DNA of 64,000 bases. Source: Coenobita brevimanus. Taxonomy: Eukaryota; Arthropoda; Malacostraca; Decapoda; Coenobitidae. Numbering within the stretch: the stretch's first letter is position 1; each line of letters starts with the position of its first letter. The stretch is taken from positions 43,944,001-44,008,000 of the forward strand of contig CM064669.1 of assembly GCA_032717465.1 (NCBI GenBank). The letters are read 5' to 3'. Below, in pieces: positions 50,489 through 61,789 of the stretch. The position numbers and the translations under genes were made by a program. The notes beneath the pieces were generated by a model. The model did no database searches, was not told the origin of the DNA, and saw only the letters and a program-made list of their open reading frames with translations.

Positions 50489-51767
50489 AAATGTATTTTC
50501 AAGGTCCTGAATGCATCCCTCGGAGAAGTAGTAAGGAGCACAAATTGTAATTTAGCTTAGTAGACGCTGAAAAAATTGATATGAAAAATGTTTTGGTGCT
50601 GGTTGTGGTGAGAGAATACGAGAAAAATCAAACCGCCTCTCTCTGTCTATCTCTCTCTCTCTCTGCGTAAATGCAGTGCTTAAATAGCGCCCTTCATCGT
50701 TTACATCTTCAAATAACTCGGGCTTTTAAAGGAAGGATGAAGACGTTTAAACAATCAAGTAAATAATAGGCAAACTGGCATCATCGCGTCATTTGAAACT
50801 TCTAAAAACAACATCCAGTGACCTGTACGGCTTGTGTAATAGACTAAGCTATTAAGATAAAGTTATGAATACGTCATTTTTATTATCTGTGTATTGAGAA
50901 TGGTGAAATTAATGTTGGTGTATATACAGGATCGGTGTAAATTGGAATCAGGAGAGTATTGCTACATCGCAAGTTCCTAAATTATCTATGTCACGTGACA
51001 CCGTGATCAACTTCAGTGCGCTACGGGACTCCCTGGGATAGAGTTGGGTGTGTGCTTGCGGTTATTACATGAAGAAAATGAAGTTCTCATGTGTTTCTTG
51101 CTTCGAAAACTGACTTGCAGTGTCTGCACGAATAGTGTTGTATGTGCAAATAAGGGAATGGTTTGACTGAGATGCGAAATAGGAGTTCGAGGGCGGTGAA
51201 AATGGCGAGACTGAAGGACGCGTCGAGTGGACGGCGCCATGGCGCAATGTGTGTGTGGCATCACGCAGTGTCGATATACGTAGACTTAATGTAGGTTATG
51301 GATAAGTGTATATTGTAGTTTAATTTTATGTTGCAGGATATTATATTGATTTTGTTTCGTGAGCACGGCTTGCTGACTTTCTCTGCAGCCTAGTACGTTT
51401 GTTTTTATCTTCTCCGGTCTTTCCTTCCTCCCCCCCCCCCTCCTCTCACTGTCCTTGTTCGTTTTTCCTCACCTTATCGCTTATTCCCCAATTTTTCAAA
51501 GATTTGTTAGGCTTTATTTTTTTTTTCCCACTAGTCCTTTTTTTATTGCCAGTGTATTGTAACTCTTAGGTAAACAACCTAGAATTTAAAGGGAACCCAG
51601 GAACATGTGCGACAGTTTGTGGGATTTGAAAGGAAACCTAAACAGTAACACGTGTGCTAGAAAATAGAAACATTGGCAACTGTGACTGACTGCTCTCACC
51701 TGGCTCAAAATTACAATCTTTTCATCTTAAATGCTGAGTTGTAGCAGTCCATTGACACTGGAATGTG
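50489..51767. other. Non-coding stretch, nothing recognised
   Basis: A TC tract at about 50648-50664, a C run at about 51432 and a T tract at about 51519. Short frames only. Confidence 0.5.
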
Positions 51768-51925
51768 ATGCTAGTCAGAGAATGACTATGGAAAGAATGT
51801 AGTGCCGTAAGTGTCTTTATTGTCTCTGAGCTGCATGAAATAAGCCGCAAAAGGACGAAAATCTGGGCCAGGCTCGAGTAAAAACAGTTTAGTGTTGGGT
51901 GAGTATTTAAAACATTCATGATTAG
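51768..51925 (+). repeat. Dispersed repeat F, copy 2
   Basis: Diverged partner of 43195-43345, sharing GGACGAAAATCTGGGCCA and AAATAAGCC. Confidence 0.6.
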
Positions 51926-52274
51926 TTTTTATGACCATCTTCTTGGATTATGTCAGATGTATTGAAGGTGATACTGCCATAGTACTTGATGGAAATTGTC
52001 AGGTAAGTTTGTATTATGCTGTACAGTACACTTTGTCAACGATGTAGTGTGTTCCCACTTTGGAGGCATCATTAACCATGCCTAGTCATATCATGGTTGA
52101 ACAAGAATGTGTGTGTGTGTGTGTGAGTGAGCGCGCGCGCGCTTTAATTCTTCCTTGGCTGTTTGATGAATTTAAATGAAACTTTCCAGGTGAGTGTCGG
52201 GTTACTGGGAAGGTCTTCCACTGTATACAATTTTCCAGACAAAAAATTATCAAAAATAGTGAAAAATAAAGTAG

Positions 52275-52323
<49 letters not shown>

Positions 52324-52500
52324 CCCCCACAATTCCACAAGGTACCCAGAAGTAGGCCTATTGCATTTTCTTTCAAATACTACTGCCATGTTAGAATAGA
52401 AAACCTTACCCGGTACCGGATTTCGAAAACGTCTGTCATGAAGATGCAATGTTTAGACACGAAGATCGTCACAACATGTTTCCTTGAATTGGGTGGATGT
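51926..52500. other. Non-coding stretch with GT/GC and TC microsatellites
   Basis: A short GT tract followed by a GC run lies at 52109-52141, and a TC tract at 52277-52320. No gene is visible. Confidence 0.6.
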
Positions 52501-53251
52501 TTGGAATTGGTGAATCGTTCAGTTATAATATATGGTATTATCATTCGTCATATGAATCTGGAAAATTAAAAACCTGAAAGTTGATAGGGGTGACTGAGTG
52601 ATGGAGATGAGCTGTAAGAGAGAGAGAGAGAGACGATAAGAAGATAAAACTGAAAGTGTTTTCTTTTATTCAAGTATTCCTAGAAAGCAGAGATACCAAG
52701 AAATTTTGATGGATGAGGGAGAAAGATTAGCTGAAGAGGACATGGTGAGATAGAGGTAAAAATAAAATGATCCTGCTGAAAGGAGAGATGTAGGAAGGAA
52801 CACGGAAAGAAAGGAGATGAAGGAAGACAAGGAGAGAAAGAAGAAAAGACAGGGAGAGAAAGAAGAAAAGACAGGGAGAGAAAGAAGAGGAAAGAAGAGA
52901 CAAGGAGAGACAGGAGGAGAGTTCGAATCGAGGTGAAGGAAAGGTGAAAGGACGACAGTCTGATAAGGGTGGCGTGAACAGCCACAGTGGGGTAAAGAGT
53001 GACGAATGTGACTGGCAGCTGTTGCTGACACGGTATTGTCGTCCTGTATTTCGTCGGGAGTACAGACGGAAATAGAAAGTTGACTTGGTAGGATTTTTGT
53101 CATTCGCGATAAGGTCCTGCAGCGATATTTTTGCGTAATGGGGCCGGTCGAACATGAATGTCATGCATGCACGACTCGTGCATAGAAAAAAAAAAAAGTT
53201 CTCCGTCAGTTTTATGTCTTTCCTTCCATATTTACAAGCTGATATTGCTTT

Positions 53252-53301
<50 letters not shown>

Positions 53302-54130
53302 GTGGTTGGTTCACACACAACAATACGGTCCCGATATACACTAAAATTAATTTATTTAATAGAATTTGTGAAGCGTTCAGTTATCATATTTGGTATTACC
53401 GTGCGTCATATAAAATTGTAAAATAAAAAAATATGCGAAAGTTTAGAGATGGGTGGCATGTGAGTGATGGGCTGTTGAGAGAGAGAGAGAGGGGGGGGGA
53501 TGCTGTACTGTAGAATAATAAGGATCGTGTAGCATACGTAAAGGATAAATATGATAGCATAATCAGGAGACAAGATACGACATTGTCAAAGGAAAAGAGA
53601 CAACTGATAGTATGGAATAGAGAAAGGAAAAAGTGGAAGCTGGAGGGAGGAAGGGGGAGAAAAGAGGGAGGAATGGGGGAGAATGGGAGAAATGAATGGG
53701 GAGAAAAGGAAGATAGGTTGATAAGAAGTAAGGAAGAGAAAGAACGAAAGATAGAAACTGAGGATTGAGGGAGCAAGGTCGAAGAGAAGAGAGGAAGGAA
53801 TGAAAACAGGGAGTAGAGAGGCATGAGTAAGATGGGAGAAAGAGCATTGAGGAAGGGGGAAGAGAGAGAGAGAGGGAAAAAAATATATAGAGGAATGGAG
53901 GGAGATACGAATAGATGTCGTGTGTAAGGAAAGAAACAAAAATAAGTAAATTAGAGAAGAGAGAAAAGATGGCAGATAACTAGTATGAGAGAAGGAAACG
54001 TAGAAGGAAGATAAATAGGAGAAAAGGAGAAAAACAACTAAGACAGAGATCAAGAAGTACAGAAAAGCTACGATGACTAGAGGATAGATGAGAGGAGAGA
54101 AGGGTAAGATTAACAGTTTATCTATATCTA
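52501..54130. repeat. Dispersed repeat B, copy 2 (parts in swapped order)
   Basis: 52505-52620 and 53366-53480 both match the start of copy 1 (GTTCAGTTATAATAT / GTTCAGTTATCATAT and GAGTGATGG...GAGCTGTAAGAG / GGGCTGTTGAGAG), so this locus has two such starts. 52680-53105 matches 33350-33760, and 53500-54110 matches 32490-33070. A run of three GGAGAGAAAGAAGAAAAGACA units lies at about 52830-52895. A GT tract is at 53254-53292. Confidence 0.72.
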
Positions 54131-54544
54131 TCTATCTGACTCTTTATCTATGTGTGTGTGTGTGTGTGAGAGAGAGAGATGGGGGGGGGAGTAAGCAGCG
54201 AGGGAGGGAAGGTGGTTGGTCTGTATTTACATAGAGTTTACAAGCCTGTGCTAGGTATTCATGTATACACATCTATGGGCATTGAATAAGAAGCCAGTAT
54301 GAGATATACAAAAGTTTTGAGCTAGAAAAGCCAAACGTTAAAATGAGGATGGTACTGCCCTGGCGGAGGTATGCATACTGTGCCATCTTTGAATGTTCTT
54401 ATTTAGGCATATAATTGTGCACTGGCAGTCAGTACGTTTTCCGAACACCAAAACTTCACAAAGATCTGCTAAACTAGCCAGTAATATTTATACGGCTTGG
54501 AAGGGTTATACAGTAATCTGTTTAGTTGTTCGGAGCCTCGAACG
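54131..54544. other. Non-coding stretch, nothing recognised
   Basis: A short GT/GA compound tract lies at 54149-54178. It matches the flank of repeat B near 33220-33270 in part (ATTGAATA-GAAGCCAGTA-GAGATA). Confidence 0.45.
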
Positions 54545-54875
54545 TGTTTTTTTTTTTTTTAATGTGTCCGACTCTGGGCATAGGCTTCACAGCCTGCTAT
54601 CAAGGCCCAGCAGTCCTCCTACATACCATACACCTCTACATGTCACCACTTCGGCGCTAACACCCACCGTCCATATTGAATACATGCTAGGACTGTCTCA
54701 TACAGGACTGGTGTATTGGTATCAGTGGGGGTATTTTTACGACATGTCGGCGGGTCTTCTGGTAGATCAGTAAAGCCTGATTTAATGAAATTCAAATCCT
54801 TAAACTGTTCCCTGCCCCAGCCGGGATTTGAACCTGGGTCCGTTAGGACCGCACGCCACCTCTCTACAAAAACAG
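54545..54875 (-). mobile_element. SINE-like element with Pol III head and A-rich tail
   Basis: On the minus strand, GTGGCGTGCGGTCC and GGTTCAAATCCCGG (B box, about 54830-54817) form a tRNA-like head. A body of about 240 bp follows, and the 3' end CAGAGTCGGACACATT runs into an A tract at 54549-54561. Its 3' third is shared with 14849-14962. The A box is only partly conserved. Confidence 0.65.
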
Positions 54876-55489
54876 CTGAAGGTCATTTTTGTTGAACTGA
54901 AGCAGTGACACGCGACTGCCTTACGTCCCCTCAAAGGAAACCCCATCTATATTTGAAACGAGAGTTGACGTGGTTGTTACGTGTATTCCTCAGGTTAGAA
55001 TTTAACCATAAACTGGCCTTCGACGTAAATCAGGCAACTGTAGCGTGCCTAAGTGGCTGGACGGGGTTAATTGCCATGTAATCAGGGACACAGCCTGTGG
55101 TATATCAACGTGTTTACATCGCACTGGCATGGTCGCTACTTTCATCCCGAACGCATCGCAACAGCAAATCATTTACGGGCTAGAAGGATGTCAAGCCTTT
55201 CTCACCTTAGGATGTTTAGTCAGCTGAGGGTCGTGAGAAGCGGAGGTGACTGAATATTTGGCAAACTCGTGCCCACTGTTGTGCAGTATTGAATATTAGA
55301 CAAAATATTGGCCACGATTTTACAGTACTTCAGTGGATCAGGGATGCAGGTTGACACTGGTGTCTGCCCATGAACACAGCATCATGCTGTCATATCTCGG
55401 AGTCTTCTTGGGGTATATGGAAAGCATTGCGTAAGGTGTCTCTGTGCAGTAGGATACGTGAGGTATGGCATTGTGAGGTTTGGTAATGT
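54876..55489. other. Non-coding stretch, nothing recognised
   Basis: Short frames only. No repeat recognised. Confidence 0.5.
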
Positions 55490-56085
55490 GAGGTATAGAA
55501 ATGCGATATGTGACAGTGATGTGGTAGTGTGTGGTGCAGTTGTGTGTAATATGAATGTGAGGTGCATCAGTGTGTGAGTATGAATGGCATGATTCTGAGG
55601 TGTGGTAATGTGTGGTGAGACTGTGAGGTGTATTAGTGTGTGTGGTATGGTGTGTGCGGAAATGTATGGTGTGGTAGTGTGTGACTGTGATGTTGTAGTG
55701 TGTAGGGTGGAAATCTGTGGTGTGTAATGTGGGTGGGTGTTATTTGGAAGTGTGTACCGGTACTTCTGTAGTGTTTGATGGTGTGATGTTGTGGTGTGTG
55801 GTGTGGTACTGTGTGGAGTGTAAGTATGTGCTGGGGCACTGGATGATTGTGGTAGTGGTTGATGCTGTGTTGTGTGGTGTGCTAGTGTGTGATGTGGTGG
55901 TGGTATGCTGTATTGTGTGGTGTAGAAGTGTGTGGTGTGGTAGTGCGTGATGTGGTGGTGTGTGGAGTGTAAGTATGTGCTGGGGCACTGGATGATTGTG
56001 GTAGTGGGTGATGCTGTATTGTGTGGTGTAGAAGTGTGTGGTGTGGTAGTGTGTGATGTGGTGGTGGTGTTGGTCTCCCCATGGC
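55490..56085. repeat. Degenerate GTGTGGT-rich satellite
   Basis: Units of GTGTGGTGTGGTAGTGTGTGATG type, including a duplicated segment of about 115-120 bp (GTAAGTATGTGCTGGGGCACTGGATGATTGTGG at about 55821 and 55970). It is the reverse-complement counterpart of the CCA-rich blocks and abuts a MITE-like core at 56086. T/H/P-rich minus-strand frames are by-products. Confidence 0.75.
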
Positions 56086-56600
56086 TGAATAAAATCGTTT
56101 CGAGATAGCAAGAATGAATATAAATACAGACACGACCGAAGACGTTAATAGGCTCGAGACTCACCTTCAGTTGTTTGTAGACAATTGTCTGGTGTCAGCT
56201 GGAATGAATTTAGAGTTGCCTCGACCGTGAGAGCGTTAATAGTGACATTATAAACACTCAGTCTTTCAGTACTCACTAAGCGGAGTAAATTCGTCTAGTG
56301 TTGGCTGGAATAAAATACTAAACAGAGTTAATTTAGTTTGTCTGGCAGCGTCACATGTCAGACAGTGTCTCCGGGTAAAGTTTAGTGGAAGTAGTTGTTT
56401 AGTTTGTTGTGCAGCGGAAACTTTTTCAGTCAAAGTTTATGCTGGTCACTGATGCGTTGTGGACAGTGTAGGCGTTAGGAAGATGCTGTGTAGTAATTTG
56501 AAAGGACTGTAAGCCACTTCAGTCCGTTATTGTATTTCTCCATTTTATTCTTGCTACCTACAGACGATAATAGTCGTGTTAGGAACGACCCTGCAGTCTA
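56086..56600. mobile_element. Series of MITE-like fragments
   Basis: Cores at 56086 (TGAATAAAATCGTTTCGAGA), 56180 (AATTGTCTGGTGTCAGCTGG) and 56281 (GGAGTAAATTCGTCTAGTGT), with a reverse-oriented one at about 56515-56580 (CACTTCAGTCCG...GCTACCTACAGACGATAATA). Confidence 0.5.
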
Positions 56601-57244
56601 CTACAACTGGACTTGCGATTTACTGGATGACCATAGTCGACGTTTTGTTGCCCCCTCCTTTAGTGTATTTTACAGATTTCTTCTGATCCCTTCATCGTTG
56701 CTAATTAATTTATGTTTCGATACTTTTTATCATCTGATTTTTTGTTTTTAATCTGGTCTTCTGTCACTCTTCTGGGTTTGTCCATGTGACCTCAGCTAAA
56801 TCTTATGTAATTTTTATACATTTCCACCCCTTCAGGCGGATATGTGAAAGTACAGTTTCAAAGAACACATTGAGAAACGAGACGACAGATGGCCGGACAA
56901 AAAGAAAATCCAGCAGGCGGAAAAAACGAAACAAGGAAATGAGAGGAAAAGAAAGGATAAAGAAAAATGAGGGAAATAGAGGACAGAAGAAGAAAAGACA
57001 GAAGAATTAAAAGAAAAGGGTAAAAGAATAGAAACAACAGGTGGAAAAAAAAGAGGTGAGAAGGAGGAAGGAAAGGATGTAAAGAAGAAAAAGGAACAAA
57101 TGGAAGACTTAACACAGGAGATTGAGAAGACAGGACATGAAGATATATTGACGACCAAACAAAAGAGGACATTACGAGGTGACATGAGGGAAGAGAGGAC
57201 TGGAGCATAGAAGTACAGCGGGAACAGCACAGGAGAGAGAGAGA

Positions 57245-57279
<35 letters not shown>

Positions 57280-57599
57280 TATGGATTTGAGTGACAGTAA
57301 AGTCAAACGTGCCATAAAAACGCCCACCAATTATTGCACTGAAAACTTTATGCCACACTGGAAAAAAAAAAAAAAGTGTCACTTGGCATGCTCCTGGTGG
57401 ATTATCATGCCAAAAAATGGCTGTAAAATCATTCAACTGAGAGAGAGAGAGAGAGAGAGAGAGAATTTTTCTCCTATTACTGCAGCATAAATTTTCACTT
57501 GTTTATGTAAAATGGCCAAATTCTTCGCTTTAATGTTAAGTTAAAGAGGCAATAACATTTATGTTGGGCAGTTTTGAAACAAATATTTTATAGCTTCCG
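56601..57599. other. Non-coding stretch with purine-rich sequence and (GA)n tracts
   Basis: 56860-57280 is strongly A/G-rich. GA tracts lie at 57232-57276 and 57440-57463. The 192-aa minus-strand frame is compositional. Confidence 0.55.
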
Positions 57600-58385
57600 A
57601 GTATAGTATCTCTCTCTCTCTCTTTCTCTCTCTCTCACCTCCCCCCTTTTCTCCTCCTCCTCCTCCTTTCTTCATTTTACCAGACCACCGGCAACCCATG
57701 CAGGTCCCCATGCCACCACTGTCTCCCTCCAGTAACAGCAGCTGCAACATCAGTAACTTCACCTCTCTACCATTCTTCCCTTTTACCTTAATTCTTCCAC
57801 CTCCCTTTCCTCCACCCATTCATTCATCTCTCCTCCTTAACACACATCACCACCTCCACCTCAGCTCATTCTCTTCACTTTCGTATCCGCCCCTTACCTT
57901 CCCCCCTTTAGCTCTCGTCCTCCCCCTTCACCCTCATCCTGTCTTCACCTTCACCCCTCTTCACTTATTCCTTTCACCCCTCTTCTCCTTCTTGACTTCA
58001 CCTCATCACCTCTTCCCCTCCGTCTCCTCTATTCTTACCCTTCCCTAAGCCCATCCTTTCCCCCTCCCCTCCTCCTTCCTTCTGTCGTTCCTTTCGTTCA
58101 TCCCTTCGTCATTCCTTTCCTCCCTTTCCATCATTTTCCCCTACCCTCCTTCTCTCCTTCATGCTCCATTCTTTTTATTCGTTTTTCTTTCTCCCTTGTC
58201 ATTTACTTCCTCACTTTCCATCATTTCTACTCTTCCCTTCCTCTCCATCTCTTCCCCCTTTCCCTGGCCATTCTTTCTCCTTCCTTCCTTTCATTCATCC
58301 TTCCATCTTTCTTCTTCTCCCTTTCCTTCAGTCCTCCTTCCCGTCCTTCCTTCATCCTGCTCACGGGCCTGCCAGTGAAAATTAA
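57600..58385. other. Pyrimidine-rich tract, about 780 bp
   Basis: Nearly continuous C/T on the plus strand (CCTTCCTTTCATTC and CTCCCTTTCC phrases). S/P/L/F-rich frames in all three plus-strand phases show it is composition rather than coding. Confidence 0.65.
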
Positions 58386-58826
58386 GCATCAAATTTTGGG
58401 AGGACCTAAATTAATCCCGACCATTTAGCGCGTCCGCAAAATTGAAAATGCGCCTGACATCCCCCTCAGAATTATCCGGTGCACCTCACTGCTCCTCCAC
58501 GCCATGAGGTTATCGCCCTAACAGGTTTTATGAGTTTACATGACCGGTTTTCTCTTGGTATTATGTTTGTTTTGTTAGTTGTTAGGTTTTTGTGCTTTGT
58601 TCTTGGGCCGATGTTTACTTGTGTCTCGTGGACTTGTTGTCCGTAAGGCTTTTTGTTGTTGTTGTTGTTGTTGTTTTGTAATCCATTGCACGTTTTCATT
58701 TTTTACAACTTTTTTCTTGAAATATACAAATTTTTTGGGTCACCTGGACTTTTTTTTTTTTTTTTTATCATTCCTGGTTCTCAATGTTATGAACCTTGTG
58801 GTATAACTTTTTTTTTTTTTTCTTTA
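58386..58826. other. Non-coding stretch with (TTG)n and T tracts
   Basis: A TTG/GTT tract at about 58651-58674, and T tracts at about 58750-58766 and 58808-58820. Confidence 0.6.
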
Positions 58827-58925
58827 TTAACCTCTTCAGTATGTTGTAATTTTTTGCCTAATCTTTCTGCTTTCGGACGGTTTTACTGAAAGTAGGAGGA
58901 CGTCTTGTTGTGATGGAGTTAGTGA
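58827..58925 (+). mobile_element. MITE-like element copy
   Basis: TTAACCTCTTCAGTATGTTG, then TCTTTCTGCTTTCGGACGGT, TTTACTGAAAGTAGG, and GACGTCTTGTTGTGATGGAG TTAG. This is a full-length-looking copy of about 95 bp with TTA(A/G) at both ends. Confidence 0.6.
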
Positions 58926-59685
58926 AGGCGGTTTGTAATTCCTCCAGTTAAAAGTCTCCAACAACAAGATGGTCTGGAAGCAGCATGGATAAAATAAGTA
59001 AGACATCCTCCTGGCCAATCCGTTATGTTGTAGGGTTTTCTTTGTTTACTTGTGGGTCTTACGTACAAAGACTAAGGACATTTGAGGTGGTTGGGGTGGT
59101 GCATACGGTTGAGTTGGGTGCGGTTATTGAGCTGTCCATTGTTTTGTTCCTATATTTTAGGGTATTTGTTAGTTATTCTGTTATTGTTTAGTTAGCTTCT
59201 TTTTGTAAGTTGTTATACCATTCTGTTATTTGATCACCGTATATGACCGTTTCGTACTGCAGCTCATGTCTCTGGTTGGGATATGATGTTATTCTTTACC
59301 GGTCTTATGTGCGTTGTGGATAATTTGCAGGTTATTTCCTTAGCAATAAGTTACTCGGACGACTTTTGCTCTAAATTGTTTGGCATAATGTTATTTTTAT
59401 GAGTAAAATTGTGCGATTAGGAAGCAGATCCTAACTCTTGTTTTTGTTTGCCTTTACTTTCAGGTGAGTTTAGCGTACCGAAGCTTGGCAACAAATATTT
59501 CAACAAATTGTGAGTAACCAGTAATCCTTATTACTAAATCTGTCCAGTGGTTTACGTGGCTGTGAGATTCCCTGTAATGCTGGACGACCAGTGCAGCGTG
59601 ATGGGAAATTTTACACGTTCTGTTTCTATAATGCACTTTAATCAGTTCTCGTCACATGTTCTCTGTTAACTTAGTCTTTATATAT

Positions 59686-59735
<50 letters not shown>

Positions 59736-60120
59736 GATGGCTAGTGTTAGTAATATTTCAATCTTATCAGTAAGGTTATGTTTTTTTTTTTTTCCCTGAT
59801 ATCCCAGTCGATTATATTTATCTTAGAAGATACCCCATAGTGAATGGATAACTGTACAATGTAGTTTGAATAAATGACATACAGGTTATACATACCTGCC
59901 ATACGCAAAAACAATCCGTAAAGAAGAGGTGCTTGGAAGCCTTCTAAGCCCATGGGAATATGATCCAACAAGCTGGATCAAACCCACATGAAAGGTTCCC
60001 TCAATAAAGTGGTAGTTGGAAGAGGAATAAAATAAATAATCGGTAATAATATTGCATTCGGTGATGCCTTGTGGCCAGGAGACGGAATGTGAGGTCAGAA
60101 TCCCATTCTTCTTCCCTACC
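58926..60120. other. Non-coding stretch with a (TC)n tract
   Basis: A TC tract lies at about 59691-59731. No gene, RNA or mobile element is recognised. Confidence 0.5.
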
Positions 60121-60800
60121 CCATCTCTAGATGTTCCCTCCATAGGATTTGCCCCTGATCAAAATATATATCCCCCTGGATATGCGCCCCCCCCAAAAAA
60201 AAAAAAAAAAAAAAACTAGATATACCGGATGCTTTCTGAATATGCTCCTTATTTCGTTATACCATCCATCTCGGACCTGCGTTCCACCTTTAGATATATT
60301 CCTGGTTCTGGCAATACATGTCATTCGTTCCCCTATCGCCCTCAGAAGTTGCCCCAAGTTTGCAAGGGTATGCCTCCTGTCTGGTATACCCTCCTGCTCT
60401 CAACATGCCCCAGCAAATTACTTCTTCCCAGGATATAACCCCAGTTTTGGGTATGTTCATTTCATTCCTCATGTGCTGCCTGGCATTGCTTGCACATTCT
60501 AACTGGATGTGTTCCTTTCTCTGGATATGTCCACAGACGCGGGATGACCCTTAGTTCTGGATAGCCCCTTCGAATGTGACCTTTCCACTCCCTCCTCACG
60601 AAAATATCCCCTTCTGCCATTCGAAGATGCATCAGCTCCAGATATGTAATGTGTACAGGAAAATATAACCTACCTATCCCTTGGTTAGTCTTGATATACC
60701 TCTTCGAATCTTCTAATGTGTCACCGCACCTCATATAAGCCTTGCCCGCTGTCAATTATACCCCTTGCAAGGATGTGACCCTGGAATATGTCTCCCTCAT
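60121..60800. repeat. Very degenerate tandem repeat around GGATATG-CCCC
   Basis: Phrases such as CTGGATATGCGCCCC, TGAATATGCTCC, AGGATATAACCCC, CTGGATATGTCC and AGATATGTAATG recur about every 25-40 bp. The period is too eroded to define a unit. Confidence 0.4.
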
Positions 60801-60802
60801 TT

Positions 60803-60807
<5 letters not shown>

Positions 60808-60852
<45 letters not shown>

Positions 60853-60853
60853 T

Positions 60854-60920
<67 letters not shown>
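60808..60920. repeat. Compound (TC)n(AT)n microsatellite
   Basis: A TC tract (60808-60848) is followed by AT (60850-60920). The LTR of the next element starts exactly at the end of the AT tract. Confidence 0.96.
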
Positions 60921-60924
<4 letters not shown>

Positions 60925-61137
60925 ACATAGCCTATGATTTCATCATCCTTTGTGTAATTTTAACGCACAGTTGCTGCATGTTTGATCACGAGCGTGTTCT
61001 GCCTCAGTCCCCCCCTTCTACCGTTATAGTAGAGTAAGTCGTTCTCTCTGTTGTCCAGAGCGGGATTGTGAACTCTATGTCCCCATGGCTTTCATTTGCG
61101 CGTCCTCTTACAAGTTGTATCAGGCTCTGCCGGCCCC

Positions 61138-61154
61138 TATATAATGAGCTCAGT
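61138..61154 (+). promoter_or_regulatory. Candidate LTR promoter (TATA and initiator-like sites)
   Basis: TATATAA at 61138-61144, with TCAGT at 61150-61154. The spacing to the initiator-like site is shorter than usual, so the true start may lie further downstream. Confidence 0.35.
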
Positions 61155-61589
61155 CTCTGCATCATTGCCACTTAGATCTGCTCCTCATTTTGTTCACATC
61201 TCTGTCCTCCCCTGTACAGATATTATTATTGTGAGTGCTCAAGAAATCTCCAACCATCTAGCAGCTGTGTGTAATTTGAGTATAACTGTTGTTGCATTTT
61301 TTCTTGTACTGTATAGCATAAGTTTAATTTGTAGGCCTAGTGAAGTTTTTGTAATTCATGTAGGGATCTTTATGTCAGTCATTTTTGATAATAGTTTGTA
61401 TCTGTAATCATTTATCTGGCATTCACTGAGTATTATCTGGTATCTCATTTTATCAGGGCTGACTTAGATAAATTTACTCTTGCTAACTTCGTGTTAATAG
61501 AGGCTATTGCAGTTAACCATATATTTAACCTGTTTATTTGCCATTACATTATCCTTATGAGTTCTGAATGTTTTGTTGTTAGTTTGTGC

Positions 61590-61595
61590 ATTAAA
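61590..61595 (+). terminator. Candidate polyadenylation signal in the LTR
   Basis: ATTAAA, about 115 bp before the LTR end, in a T-rich context. Weak on its own. Confidence 0.25.
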
Positions 61596-61714
61596 CTTTA
61601 ACTTGTAATTTTACCTAACTCTTGTTTTGAACCTGGAACTTTACGGGACAGTAGTGACTCTTCGTATTCTCACTTAAAGTGTACATTATCTTTCTCCGTT
61701 CCGTAACATAAATT

Positions 61715-61732
61715 TGGCGACCTCATATCAGG
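61715..61732 (+). other. Primer-binding-site candidate
   Basis: TGGCGACCTCATATCAGG begins 6 nt after the LTR end. A TGG start is expected for pairing with the CCA end of a tRNA primer. The tRNA was not identified. Confidence 0.5.
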
Positions 61733-61789
61733 ATATTCAGGATATTATCATAAGGATATTGTTTGATATTTTGTGACTGTGATATATTC

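Larger units (their letters stand above)
60921..61708 (+). repeat. 5' LTR
   Basis: 788 bp with TGTTAC at the start and GTAACA at the end, a perfect 6-bp terminal inversion. The 3' boundary is fixed by the primer-binding-site candidate that follows. The other LTR is outside the window, so the boundary is inferred and cannot be compared. Confidence 0.72.

Noticed and set aside
52666..54053. Minus-strand frames of 94-204 aa resembling hydrophobic proteins
   Set aside because: Same compositional artefact in repeat B copy 2.
55382..56164. 260-aa minus-strand T/H/P-rich frame
   Set aside because: Reading through the GTGTGGT-rich satellite; neighbouring frames are equally open.
56858..58385. 192-aa minus and 116-aa plus frames
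   Set aside because: Purine- and pyrimidine-tract artefacts.
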